From Ginsengibacter hankyongi (GTDB taxonomy: Bacteria > Bacteroidota > Bacteroidia > Chitinophagales > Chitinophagaceae), in NCBI RefSeq assembly GCF_008710285.1, contig NZ_VYQF01000009.1:82465-146464 (forward strand): DNA of 64,000 bases, given 5' to 3'. The notes beneath the pieces are model-generated. The model searched no databases, was not told the DNA's origin, and saw only the letters and a list, made by a program, of their open reading frames with translations. Below are positions 36,821-45,382 of this stretch, one piece after another (within the stretch, counting starts at the first letter, position 1; each line of letters begins with the position of its first letter). The position numbers and the translations under genes were made by a program.

Positions 36821-37428
36821 TTGAAAAATACCTTTTTCTTTCCACTTCTCATGATGGCTTTGGAAGCATCACTGCTGCGTTTATCCCTATCCGTATAATA
36901 TGCAATAATACTTTGAATGCCGCTCTTCGTAATCGTTCCAATAGTATTAAAATACGTCATACTCAAAACGCAAAAGAACACCTGGAGGAGGCGCACAAAG
37001 TAATGGGAATTGTTAACCGGCTTTCCAATGAGCTCGGAGCCATCTTGAACAGGTGGTCGAAGGTTCGCATTACTGATGAAAAATTGAAACAGTTAATTCA
37101 ACTGGCCATGGTTCCCAATAAGGAAGTTTTAACCAATATTAAGTCCGGCAACCTGGATGAATTATCCACCGCATTTAAAAATGTATTTGACAACGTTTAC
37201 GGGTATACGCAGTCTGCGCCATCCCAACAAACGGCAACGGCAAAGGGAACGGTATTCGGTGCATACAATGCCTTAACTGGTTACTTTCAAAATGTACGTA
37301 TCTACAAGAATGAGAAAGCCAAATTAAAATCTTTATTGTTTGGCGGCACCGGTCAGTTACGGACACAAAAAGCATTTCAATTATGTGAAGATTTTGCAAT
37401 GAAGGGGGATTCCATTTTTTTAAATTAG
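36799..37428 (+). pseudogene. DUF932 (plasmid/phage-related) gene, 5' part deleted
   Basis: The frame has no proper start; it enters as SDYVIEKYLFLSTSHDGFGS and continues with ITAAFIPIRIICNNTLNAAL, LEEAHKVMGIVNRL, TVFGAYNALTGYFQN and KLKSLLFGGTGQLRTQKAFQ before ending at FLN-stop. These are the C-terminal two-thirds of the DUF932 family found on plasmids, ICEs and phages. A TTG at 36913 could start a 171-residue fragment, but the lost N-terminus argues against function. The 3' end from 37291 is duplicated at 63329. Confidence 0.7.
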
Positions 37429-37436
37429 TCTTTATT

Positions 37437-37467
37437 AACAACGGCCTTTATTGGCCGTTGTTTTTTT
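37437..37467 (+). terminator. Terminator after the left DUF932 tail
   Basis: AACAACGGCC (37437-37446) pairs with GGCCGTTGTT (37453-37462) around TTTATT and runs into seven T residues. The right copy has AGTAACGGCC/GGCCGTTACT: the differing stem positions change on both sides so that pairing is kept. Confidence 0.8.
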
Positions 37468-37476
37468 AATGGTAAA

Positions 37477-37523
37477 AAGCTGCCGCCCAAAATAATGAAG
37501 AGTAAAAAATGGGGCGGCAGCTT
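37477..37523 (+). ncRNA. Conserved long hairpin AAGCTGCCGCCC/GGGCGGCAGCTT, left copy
   Basis: Twelve-base arms at 37477-37488 and 37512-37523 pair perfectly around a 23-nt A-rich loop. In the right copy the arms keep AAGCTGCCGCC/GGCGGCAGCTT while the loop sequence is largely different. No T-run follows, so it is not a plain terminator. It could be a small structured RNA, a DNA structure used by the element (for example in transfer or recombination), or a protein-binding palindrome. Confidence 0.5.
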
Positions 37524-37570
37524 GGTTGTATTGATGATTATGTTGCCAGGGTTATTGGTTGTTGACAATA

Positions 37571-38055
37571 GGGATAAAGAAGCCTGGCGATTGTTTTGTC
37601 GAATTACCCATCAATTTTAGTCTCAGTAAATTATCGCCTAAAGATTACATTATATCCTTTCCGACGTAATGAATAAAAAGAACTGCAATAAAAGGTTCTG
37701 CTGCAGGAATTATTTTGATCCCGGTCCAGGGTAAAATTATTTTCGTCCAACATAAAAACTTGAGAAGCTAAAACTTCCCATACGACATGCAGGATCTGCA
37801 AAAGTAAGTGTGGAAGAATGTGTTTACTGTATCCGATGATCGCTCAACAGAAGAACTCTGTTATTACTTTGGTAATCGAAGCTTATGGAAAAAATTAGGG
37901 ATGCACGTCCCGGTCTTTATACATCATCAAATTAAAAAGCAGGGAAAGTAAAAACAATCCCCGGATGTGTTTGCAACACTATTATGAGAAAATCATGAAT
38001 ATTTAATTTTAAAAGAATTCTTGATGCGAGGAGCCTTTTCTTTGTTTCGTTACTA
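37571..38055. other. Gap between the left repeat and the aldolase gene
   Basis: About 485 bp with no supported gene. It holds the end of the 16-gene transcript; no strong terminator is seen immediately after the aldolase stop, so the GGCC hairpin at 37437-37462, which is symmetrical, may also stop leftward transcription although it lacks a good T-run in that direction. Confidence 0.4.
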
Positions 38056-38721
38056 TTATGTTTTATCGTACTGTTTTGTCATCGCGATAATTTTTTTTAC
38101 AAGAAACTCAATTCCTGTATAATCTTTCTTTTCTAATAATTGTTTACTGATCAGTTTACTTCCCAGGCCTACCGCACACACCCCAGCCTTAAACCATCCC
38201 CCAATATTTTCGCTATTAATATCTACCCCTCCGGTAGGGATAAATAATAAATCAGGAAACAAGACTTTTATTGCGTTCATAAATTCAGCACCCAGGAGGT
38301 TTCCAGGGAAAAGCTTAATCATTCTTGCACCTAAATTTTCTGCACGGATAATTTCTGATGGAGTCATACATCCCGGTATCCAAAGCAGGTTATTTTTATC
38401 GGCTAAATAAGCAACTTCTTCTATCAAACCGGGGCAAATAATAAAATCTGCTCCTGCATCAATAAAGGTTTTAGCAGCCACTTCATTTTTTATAGTGCCT
38501 ATTCCCAGGTACATACCAGGTAGCTCGGAAGTACACATTTCACGCATCTGTTGAAAGTTCGCCAAGGCTGCTTTACCTCGGTTTGTATACTCAACCGCTC
38601 TTATTCCTGCTTTGTATAAGGTTTTTAATACCTGCAGGCTTACTTCGGTATCTTCGAAAAAATAGAGAGGTAAGACTCGCTGTTCCGGAATCAGTTTTAG
38701 TAATTCATGTTTTTTATCCAT
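38056..38721 (-). CDS. eda: KDPG/KHG aldolase
   Basis: 221 residues, cytoplasmic. It cleaves 2-keto-3-deoxy-6-phosphogluconate to pyruvate and glyceraldehyde-3-phosphate. The Schiff-base lysine is K136 in ARMIKLFPG and the proton-relay glutamate is E44 in AVEYTNRG, matching Lys133 and Glu45 of the E. coli enzyme. GIGTIKNEVAAKTFIDAGAD, PGCMTPSEI and FIPTGGVDINSENIGGWF complete the (beta/alpha)8 fold and phosphate site. It is the last gene of the run and 90 bp downstream of KDG kinase, with which it forms the lower half of the ketodeoxygluconate pathway. Confidence 0.95.
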   Translation of the reverse strand: MDKKHELLKLIPEQRVLPLYFFEDTEVSLQVLKTLYKAGIRAVEYTNRGKAALANFQQMREMCTSELPGMYLGIGTIKNEVAAKTFIDAGADFIICPGLIEEVAYLADKNNLLWIPGCMTPSEIIRAENLGARMIKLFPGNLLGAEFMNAIKVLFPDLLFIPTGGVDINSENIGGWFKAGVCAVGLGSKLISKQLLEKKDYTGIEFLVKKIIAMTKQYDKT

Positions 38722-38811
38722 ACGCTTATAGTTCTGAACATAAAGCTCGCCCGGTCATTTTTTATCGTTACCCGCGTCGCTTTGATTTTTTAAGTAAACA
38801 GTTCGCTTTTT

Positions 38812-39837
38812 TTAACGCTGCACTCTTCCGCTTGCATCTCCTTTCATCAAACCTGTTACATCACTTAATGTAGCATGGTTTAAATCTCCGGGGATAGTAT
38901 GTTTCAATGCAGAAGCAGCAACACCGAATTCGGCAGCATCTTTCATTGCCATTTCAGTAACCAATCCATAGATAAAGCCGCTTGCAAAAGAATCACCGCT
39001 TCCAACGCGGTCTACAATTCTTACTTCGTATTGTTTGGTATGATAAAATTCATTGCCATCATATACTAATGCGCTCCATCCGTTATCTGAGGCACTATGG
39101 CTTTCTCTTAATGTAGAAGCAATGTATTTGAAGTTGAATTTTTCTTTCATCTGTTGAAATACATCTTTATAACCATCAAGATTTAATTCGCCTTTGGTTA
39201 CGTCTGTTCCTTTGCTTTTAAATCCTAATGTTGTTTCTGCATCTTCTTCGTTGCCGATACATACATCAACATAAGCACAAAGCTTCGTCATTACTTCTTT
39301 AGCTTTTTCTTTGCTCCATAATTTTTTACGATAATTAAGATCAATACTCGTAGTAATTCCTTTAGCCTTTGCCGCTTTCAATGCTGTTTCAGTAAGTGCC
39401 GCAGCACTATCGCTTAACGCAGGTGTTATCCCGGTTGTATGAAACCATGAAGCGCCATCAAATATTTTATCAAAATCAAAGTCTTTAATTTCAGCTTCTG
39501 AAATAGCCGCATCAGCACGATCATATACCACTTGCGATGCACGCATAGACGCACCTGTTTCCAAAAAATAAATGCCTAATCTTTTTCCACCTCTTGCAAC
39601 AAATTGCGTATCTACACCATAACGGCGTAAGTGATTTATTGCAGATTGTCCTATTGGATTATCCGGCACTTTGGAAACGAAAGTTCCCTGTAATCCATAG
39701 TTACAAAGGGCTGCAGCTACGTTTGCTTCTCCGCCACCATAGGTCACATCAAATGTATCCGCTTGCACGAATCTTTTAAAATCGGGAGTAGATAACCGAA
39801 GCATTATTTCTCCAAGTGTTACAACTTTTTTTGCCAT
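38812..39837 (-). CDS. kdgK: 2-keto-3-deoxygluconate kinase (PfkB family)
   Basis: 341 residues, cytoplasmic. It phosphorylates KDG to KDPG with ATP. PfkB signatures are present: TYGGGEANVAAALCNYG near the N-terminus and RVGSGDSFASGFIYG near the C-terminus with D282 as catalytic base. FLETGASMRASQVVYDR and FHTTGITPALS are typical of KDG kinases rather than ribokinase or fructokinase. Genes for the enzymes before and after it in the pathway (mannonate dehydratase, KDPG aldolase) lie on either side, which supports the assignment. Confidence 0.93.
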   Translation of the reverse strand: MAKKVVTLGEIMLRLSTPDFKRFVQADTFDVTYGGGEANVAAALCNYGLQGTFVSKVPDNPIGQSAINHLRRYGVDTQFVARGGKRLGIYFLETGASMRASQVVYDRADAAISEAEIKDFDFDKIFDGASWFHTTGITPALSDSAAALTETALKAAKAKGITTSIDLNYRKKLWSKEKAKEVMTKLCAYVDVCIGNEEDAETTLGFKSKGTDVTKGELNLDGYKDVFQQMKEKFNFKYIASTLRESHSASDNGWSALVYDGNEFYHTKQYEVRIVDRVGSGDSFASGFIYGLVTEMAMKDAAEFGVAASALKHTIPGDLNHATLSDVTGLMKGDASGRVQR

Positions 39838-39930
39838 TGTTATTTTGTGATTTAACAGTAATAGTCACCTTTTTATAAGAAAAAAGTATAAACGATATCT
39901 GTTTAGTAAAGTAAAATTTGAAAAGAAATA

Positions 39931-40989
39931 TCAATCAATCATCTTAATGGCAGCATTCATAAACCCAAGCGCATACGCCATCCCTGCATACCATGGCCCT
40001 TCACAAGTCATCTGGGGAGTATGGTCGGGTATCAGTACCCCTTTAAAATTTCGTCTTTTTAATATAGTCAGTACTCTTTTCATATCGATGTCTCCTTCAT
40101 CTACAAACACTTCTTTATAAAAAGGAACCTTCCCCCGAACATTTCTGAAATGTATATAAGCTATATTGTCTGCATACTGTTCTGTAGCATCATAGACATT
40201 GCCTTCGGTCATCTCTGCTATTGAACCTAAACAGAATTCGAGGGCATTACTCTTACTCTTAATAACATTCAATAATTTGCTGTACATCTCTGGTTGATAA
40301 ACTAACCGTGGCGATTGCCGCACAACTGGCATGGGCGGATCATCGGGATGGGCGGCCAAAATAACTCCCGCCTCTTCCGCTACAGGAATAATTTCATTCA
40401 AAAAATATTCAAGTCGCTGCCATAATTCATCATGAGATATATTCTTTATAAAGCCGTCCGCCGCGCTCTGGTCATAAGTCATATTCCACACCATTCCGTT
40501 AGGGATGGGACGTTCATCAACTCCATCCATACCTACAGAAACAGCGCCACCTCTTGCAAATGCCCCGGACGTTCTGCTACAAACGCCGGCCAAACTAAAA
40601 TTATAGCCAATCACCGGAATGCCTGCCTCTCCCACATTTCTTATCAACTGCTTAATTCTCTCGACCTGTTTCTTTTTTAGGGGCCCATCGAGTAGCACGT
40701 CATACCAATCAGCAGGATCAAAATTTTCAATGGCCTCCCACTCCAGCCCTGCATCATTAATCTCTTTCTTTAACCGAAGCAATTCTTCTACTTCCCATAA
40801 ATTTCTTGATTTGCCGGCAATTCCCCAGCCTGTCCCATCACCGATAGGCTGATCATTAGTCTTTTTCTGGTTCCCTTTGTTAAAATAATCTACCAAATGA
40901 ACCACCAAATGAGTGCAACCACACTGTTTGGCAAAATCAAAATGTGCTTTGTTCAACATATGATTGTACAGCCCTAAACCCAACTTCAT
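39931..40989 (-). CDS. uxuA: Mannonate dehydratase
   Basis: 352 residues, cytoplasmic TIM barrel of the UxuA family. It dehydrates D-mannonate to 2-keto-3-deoxygluconate. Family markers: FAKQCGCTHLVVHLVDYF, GVCSRTSGAFARGGAVSVG, IPNGMVWNMTYDQ, AEEAGVILAAHPDDPPMP, LEFCLGSIAEM and IHFRNVRGKVPFYKEVFVDE with the His/Cys/Asp metal-site residues. Length agrees with the shorter UxuA form. No glucuronate isomerase or fructuronate reductase gene accompanies it, so mannonate must arise by another route, possibly mannose oxidation by the SDR in the same run. The RraA-like gene ends 18 bp upstream. Confidence 0.93.
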   Translation of the reverse strand: MKLGLGLYNHMLNKAHFDFAKQCGCTHLVVHLVDYFNKGNQKKTNDQPIGDGTGWGIAGKSRNLWEVEELLRLKKEINDAGLEWEAIENFDPADWYDVLLDGPLKKKQVERIKQLIRNVGEAGIPVIGYNFSLAGVCSRTSGAFARGGAVSVGMDGVDERPIPNGMVWNMTYDQSAADGFIKNISHDELWQRLEYFLNEIIPVAEEAGVILAAHPDDPPMPVVRQSPRLVYQPEMYSKLLNVIKSKSNALEFCLGSIAEMTEGNVYDATEQYADNIAYIHFRNVRGKVPFYKEVFVDEGDIDMKRVLTILKRRNFKGVLIPDHTPQMTCEGPWYAGMAYALGFMNAAIKMID

Positions 40990-41007
40990 ATTTTTTTATT
41001 TTATTGC

Positions 41008-41700
41008 TTATAATATCCCATATTTAAGAAAAGCATCCGTACTCGACATTCCATTTTCAATCTCCCGCCTCACGATCTTTTCACCCCGCGCTTTCTTCAA
41101 TGCTTTTTCGAACACTTCTTTCTCATTTTGTTTGGGTATCACCAATACGCCATCTACGTCTCCAAAGATTAAATCGCCGGGCCTTATCCAAACCTCTCCA
41201 ATTTCAATATCACATCTGTAGTTTACGACCTGCGTGCGAACTGCAGAGTCCTGGGCATACCTTCCCCGGCTGAAAACCGGCCAATTTTGCTCCATCACTT
41301 TTGGTGTATCTCTATAAAAACCATCAATCACGGCACCGGAGGCGCCTCTTTTTTTTGCAGTGGCAGTCAGAATCTCCCCCCAATAAGCGCATCGCATAGT
41401 TCCACCGGCTGCAATATATACTTCCCCTAGCTGAAGTTGATCAAGCGCCTCTGTAAGCCTGCCGAATGGTTTCTTTTGCGGCCCGTAAACGTCAATCATT
41501 AAGACAGGCATTGCCCGTCCAATAATCTTATCTGTAATTCGAAGTGGCTGTACCTGCTGTGGTAAAAACTGGTGGTAATATCCCAATTCATCAAGGATAT
41601 CTCCCACTACCGACGTATATAATTCCTTCCTGAAAAGTTCAAAGAGGTCAGTGTCAGTCTCCCATTTATAATTTTCATCTTTTAAAATAACCGGTTCCAT
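41008..41700 (-). CDS. RraA-like protein (possible oxo-acid aldolase/decarboxylase)
   Basis: 230 residues, cytoplasmic. Markers of the RraA/HMG-aldolase fold: [50 protein letters not shown], and [11 protein letters not shown] with the Arg-Asp pair that binds substrate and metal in class II pyruvate aldolases. [19 protein letters not shown] near the C-terminus is also standard. Enzymatic members cleave 4-hydroxy-4-methyl-2-oxoglutarate or decarboxylate oxaloacetate; others inhibit RNase E. In this operon an aldolase or decarboxylase acting on a sugar-acid derivative is more plausible than RNase control, but the substrate is unknown. Confidence 0.85.
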   Translation of the reverse strand: MEPVILKDENYKWETDTDLFELFRKELYTSVVGDILDELGYYHQFLPQQVQPLRITDKIIGRAMPVLMIDVYGPQKKPFGRLTEALDQLQLGEVYIAAGGTMRCAYWGEILTATAKKRGASGAVIDGFYRDTPKVMEQNWPVFSRGRYAQDSAVRTQVVNYRCDIEIGEVWIRPGDLIFGDVDGVLVIPKQNEKEVFEKALKKARGEKIVRREIENGMSSTDAFLKYGIL

Positions 41701-41730
41701 AAGTTTTCGTTTATAATTATCATATAGTAT

Positions 41731-42162
41731 CTAAAAAGGTTGCTCATTTAATAACCTGCGTATGGCGTCATTAAGGTATTCAGCTTCATTTTTGCTAAGC
41801 TGCCTGTAAACAAAATCACCCAGGTGTGTATTACTCTTCTCAATTATAATTACCTCAGCATCTTTGTCCATCGCGATGTTGTGCCATGTGTTTACGGGAA
41901 CATTATAGGTTATTCCAATTTTCATCTGTATTAGTTGAAAGTTGAATCCTTCGTTCTCCAGGACAGCTCCAATTAATACCGCAGTTCCTGTTGTCAACAC
42001 AAATACCTCATCAGTCTGCATATGCATATCCATTTTTTGGATAGCATACAATCCCTGTTCAGGTATAAAATTTAATTGAGCTACCTGCCAGTTATCTTTT
42101 ATTATAAAAGGATTGTAGCCAAGGCCTTCATGATAATATGTTTCGATCAATTCGTTGCTCAT
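41731..42162 (-). CDS. Small cupin-like protein
   Basis: 143 residues, no signal peptide. A beta-rich single domain with MDMHMQTDEVFVLTTGTAVL resembling cupin motif 1 (His, Glu) and NVPVNTWHNIAMDKDAEVII resembling motif 2 (His). The first His pair is incomplete compared with canonical cupins. It is 3 bp downstream of the SDR and 30 bp upstream of the RraA-like gene, so it is surely co-translated with them. Role is unknown; a sugar isomerase, mutarotase-like or lactone-handling function would fit, but nothing in the sequence proves it. Confidence 0.75.
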   Translation of the reverse strand: MSNELIETYYHEGLGYNPFIIKDNWQVAQLNFIPEQGLYAIQKMDMHMQTDEVFVLTTGTAVLIGAVLENEGFNFQLIQMKIGITYNVPVNTWHNIAMDKDAEVIIIEKSNTHLGDFVYRQLSKNEAEYLNDAIRRLLNEQPF

Positions 42163-42165
42163 GAC

Positions 42166-42975
42166 TTATCTTTTTGGACGGGGATCGTAAGGAATGGTAC
42201 TCTCTTTATAGCCGCCGTCAATGTATAACTCCGTCGCCGTTATATAAGAAGCCCTTTCGCTGGCAAGGAATGCACAAGTCCAGGCCACATCATCTACCAC
42301 ACCAACTTTCCCCAAAGGAATCCAGTTATTAAATTTATCTCTGCCAAATTCATTTATTTCCTCCCGGTTCATTTCAGTCTCTATAGCCCCCGGGCATACC
42401 GCTACGACCCTGATATTGTGTTCTGCTAATTCAAGCGCCAGGCATTTCGTCATCATATTTAAAGCGGCTTTAGATGAACAATAATGCACCAATCCCTTAC
42501 GTGGTACTTTGTCATGAATGGATGAAATATTAATAATAACGCCGGTTTTCTTCTCAACCATTCTTCGGCCCGCCAACTGCGCACAATGAAATGCCCCTTT
42601 CAGGTTTACATCAAATATCTTATCCCACACTGCAAGGTCAAGATGGATCGCGTGCGCCACTGTTTCACAGCCTGCATTATTCACAAGTACGTCAAGCTGG
42701 CTAAAATTTTCATCGATAAATGAAAACATTTTTGCCACTTCTTCCGGGTTAGAAATATCCGCCCCAAACGACAACGCTCTTACCCCGTATAGATTGTGTA
42801 AAGAAATGGCAAGGTTCTCCGCACTTTCTTTATGCGTGTGATAATTAATGACCACATTGGCGCCACAGGCAGCCATCGATGTACAGATCGCTGATCCGAT
42901 TCCCTGGCTTCCGCCGGTTACTAATACAACCTTATTTTTTAGTTCGATGCTGTTATTCATAATAAACTTTTTCAT
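42166..42975 (-). CDS. SDR-family oxidoreductase, candidate mannose or sugar-acid dehydrogenase
   Basis: 269 residues, cytoplasmic classical SDR. The nucleotide motif is TGGSQGIGSAI (20-30), NNAG at 99-102, and the catalytic Ser151/Ser152, Tyr165 and Lys169 (HYCSSKAA) are all present. GPGAI-like VCPGAIETEMNREE and TELYIDGGYKES end the domain. A start six codons in (MNNSIELKNK) is possible. It resembles glucose 1-dehydrogenase-type SDRs. Next to mannonate dehydratase and alpha-mannosidases, oxidation of mannose to mannonolactone is an attractive role; reduction of fructuronate to mannonate is the alternative. Confidence 0.85.
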   Translation of the reverse strand: MKKFIMNNSIELKNKVVLVTGGSQGIGSAICTSMAACGANVVINYHTHKESAENLAISLHNLYGVRALSFGADISNPEEVAKMFSFIDENFSQLDVLVNNAGCETVAHAIHLDLAVWDKIFDVNLKGAFHCAQLAGRRMVEKKTGVIINISSIHDKVPRKGLVHYCSSKAALNMMTKCLALELAEHNIRVVAVCPGAIETEMNREEINEFGRDKFNNWIPLGKVGVVDDVAWTCAFLASERASYITATELYIDGGYKESTIPYDPRPKR

Positions 42976-43004
42976 TTATGGACCCATTACGCATTTCCAC
43001 GCCT

Positions 43005-44189
43005 TTATTCCTGGTCCCTGCTATTTATTTCCTGCATTATCTCTGCAGTATGTTCGCCCAGCGACGGTGCAGGACGGTACAGCTTCTGTTCTGTTTCGCT
43101 AAACCGCACAGGAAATCCCGTCGTCCGGATTTTGCCCACCACGGGATGCTCATAGTCCAGAATCATATTGTTATGTTTAACCTGGGGATCGTCAACCATC
43201 TCTTTAAAAGTATTCACCTGCGAACACCAGACATCATGAGGCAGCAAAATATCCAGCCAATCGTTGGTTGACTTTGTTTTAAAAACAGCTGCAAATGCAA
43301 CCCGTATGTCATCCCTGTTTTCGATCACATTATTACTTTCAAATTCAGGATGGTCATATTCCGGAACATTCAGCAAAACGGCAAGTTTCCTCACGGAGTT
43401 CATCCCGATACTTATATAATTATCCTTCGTTTCAAATAGCCCATAGGGAGCGCCTAACCATGGATTGGGAATACCACTTTCACTTCTTTCAGGGTTAGCT
43501 CCTTTGTGAAGGAAAGCCGTTATTTCCTGTACCTGGAAGGCTATTATAGAATTAAAAAGGCATGCCTCTATTTTCTGTCCTTTACCTGTTTGTTGTTTAT
43601 AATACAAAGCCGCCAGTACGGACTGAACAATAAATAAACTTGTCAGCAAATCGGCCTGGCCAACCGCTGTAACAATGGGCATATCGCCCTTCTTACCGTT
43701 TAGATAGGCACCTCCGGCAAGAGATTGCGCCATCAGGTCCTGTCCGGGTCTGTTTATATAGGGACCATCAGAGCCATACCCTGAACTGGAACAAAAAATG
43801 ATTCCCGGATTGATTTCTTTTACAACTTCATACCCCAAACCCAGTCTGTCCATCACTCCCGGCCGGAAATTTTCAATTAAAATATCCGATTGAGCGATCA
43901 GTTTTTTTGCAGTTGCAACGCCCTCCTCAGATTTCAGGTCCAACACAATGCTCCTTTTATTTCTGTTGAAACAGAGAAACGAAATACTTTCGCCGCCCGG
44001 GTACATATTACCATAGGCATAACTGCGCATCCAATCTCCTTTAGGTGGTTCTATTTTAATTATATCAGCCCCCATATCACCTAACATTTGGGTGGCCCAG
44101 GGGCCTTGCGCCAACTGTGTAAAATCTGCCACCCGTATTCCCTTTAAAGGGCCTGTAATCTCATTATTCATATAATTATGATTGTTCAT
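43005..44189 (-). CDS. Family III CoA-transferase (CaiB/BaiF)
   Basis: 394 residues, cytoplasmic. The family opening GIRVADFTQLAQGPWATQML and GADIIKIEPPKGDWMR is present, followed by FLCFNRNKRSIVLDLKSEEG and ENFRPGVMDRLGLGYEVV. The catalytic aspartate that carries the acyl group corresponds to D151 in INRPGQDLMAQSLAGG. Family members move CoA between carboxylic acids such as formate/oxalate, carnitine/crotonobetaine or bile acids. Together with the crotonase two genes upstream it implies a CoA-thioester step whose acid is unknown. The M24 gene ends 14 bp before its start. Confidence 0.92.
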   Translation of the reverse strand: MNNHNYMNNEITGPLKGIRVADFTQLAQGPWATQMLGDMGADIIKIEPPKGDWMRSYAYGNMYPGGESISFLCFNRNKRSIVLDLKSEEGVATAKKLIAQSDILIENFRPGVMDRLGLGYEVVKEINPGIIFCSSSGYGSDGPYINRPGQDLMAQSLAGGAYLNGKKGDMPIVTAVGQADLLTSLFIVQSVLAALYYKQQTGKGQKIEACLFNSIIAFQVQEITAFLHKGANPERSESGIPNPWLGAPYGLFETKDNYISIGMNSVRKLAVLLNVPEYDHPEFESNNVIENRDDIRVAFAAVFKTKSTNDWLDILLPHDVWCSQVNTFKEMVDDPQVKHNNMILDYEHPVVGKIRTTGFPVRFSETEQKLYRPAPSLGEHTAEIMQEINSRDQE

Positions 44190-44203
44190 GCGTTATTTAA
44201 AAG

Positions 44204-45382
44204 TCAATCTGGCACACCCGGGTACGACGACAGGACCATACAACCGCTGTCGGTGATTAATACATTATCTTCTATCCTGACCCCCATATTTATCTCTTCA
44301 CCGTAGATACCGGGCTCAACAGTCAACAACATGCCCTCTTCTAACAATGAATCAGAACCGGGCGATAGCAGCGGCCCAAAATCATGATAACGGAATCCTA
44401 CGTGATGCCCTAAGGCATGCTTAAAAAATCGCCCGAATCCTGCTGCTTCAATTTTTTCTCTCACAATGCTATCTATAGTGCGCATTTTTACGCCGGGTTT
44501 CATCATGCTTATCCCTGATTTCTGTGCTTCATAAACCAAATCGTATATCTCATGCTGGCTCTTTGAAACATCGCCGATTTTTGCAGTGCGGGTAATATCT
44601 GCCCAATATCCATTCACGCATATGCCTATTTCCATAATTACCAATTCACCGTTTTGCAACCGCTTGCCGGTAGTACGATTGTATGTCCCTCCCCATGCAG
44701 CATTGACACCTGATTGTATCATAGCCCATGCCCGGGCAAAATGAATTTGAGGCATATTTACACATTTAGCTACTTCATACTCAACGGCTGCAGCAATGTC
44801 TGCTTCTGTATTCCCGGAAACTGCATTTGCATAAAATGTCTGGACTGCTATGGCGCTTATTTGATGGGTAATTGTTAATTGTTGTATATCAAACGCCGTC
44901 TTATAGGCATATAAGTTAAGCAAATCAGAACTTACATCTACCCAACCCTTCCTGCTTACGCCATTTAATGCTGCAATTAAGCCGGGCGGTAAAGGGGGCT
45001 GCTCTCCGGCCATGCGGCAGGGAGCTGAACCCCCGATTGAAGGGATAAAGGAAACAGGCAATTCTTGCAGATTTTTTTGCTGCAACAACAACTTCATTTG
45101 ATTATACAAATTTTCCCAGGGATCAGGACAAGATATGTTCCCCCATGGGAATGTTTGAAAGGTGATACCTGTAGGAATTATATCAACAGGCTCCGCCTCC
45201 GGAATAAATAAAACAGGTCTATCGTCCGCTGTGTATAGTAAAAAAGATAATCCCCACAAAGGCATATAACCAAGAGTCATCACCAGTTCATCCGGACGCC
45301 AAAAAATTAATGCGCCTAAATGGTGCTTGTTAATTATGCCCTGGAGCATTTGTTTCCTTTTTGTGTCCATAATTTCATCCAT
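44204..45382 (-). CDS. M24-family (creatinase/Xaa-Pro dipeptidase fold) protein
   Basis: 392 residues, no signal peptide. The N-terminal creatinase-like domain precedes a pita-bread domain from about 165. Metal-ligand positions: E251 (VIMEIGICVNGYW) where Asp is usual, D262 (ADITRT), H326 (GHHVGF), E356 (TVEPGIYG) and E371 (VRIEDNV). The Asp-to-Glu change at the first ligand may alter metal binding; creatinase itself is metal-free. So it may be a C-N hydrolase rather than a dipeptidase. Its ATG at 45382 overlaps the crotonase stop by 8 bp, indicating translational coupling; MDTKRKQ four codons in is an alternative start. Confidence 0.85.
   Translation of the reverse strand: MDEIMDTKRKQMLQGIINKHHLGALIFWRPDELVMTLGYMPLWGLSFLLYTADDRPVLFIPEAEPVDIIPTGITFQTFPWGNISCPDPWENLYNQMKLLLQQKNLQELPVSFIPSIGGSAPCRMAGEQPPLPPGLIAALNGVSRKGWVDVSSDLLNLYAYKTAFDIQQLTITHQISAIAVQTFYANAVSGNTEADIAAAVEYEVAKCVNMPQIHFARAWAMIQSGVNAAWGGTYNRTTGKRLQNGELVIMEIGICVNGYWADITRTAKIGDVSKSQHEIYDLVYEAQKSGISMMKPGVKMRTIDSIVREKIEAAGFGRFFKHALGHHVGFRYHDFGPLLSPGSDSLLEEGMLLTVEPGIYGEEINMGVRIEDNVLITDSGCMVLSSYPGVPD

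Larger units (their letters stand above)
37291..37570 (+). repeat. Direct repeat, left copy: DUF932 tail, terminator, hairpin
   Basis: About 280 bp that recurs in the same orientation at 63329-63610. The shared order is: last 46 codons of DUF932, a GGCC-centred terminator, an AAGCTGCCGCC hairpin, and CTTGGTTGTATT followed by an AT-rich tail. By eye most positions match. The copies are diverged, so they are not a fresh duplication. They flank the 16-gene cargo and its regulator. Confidence 0.7.
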
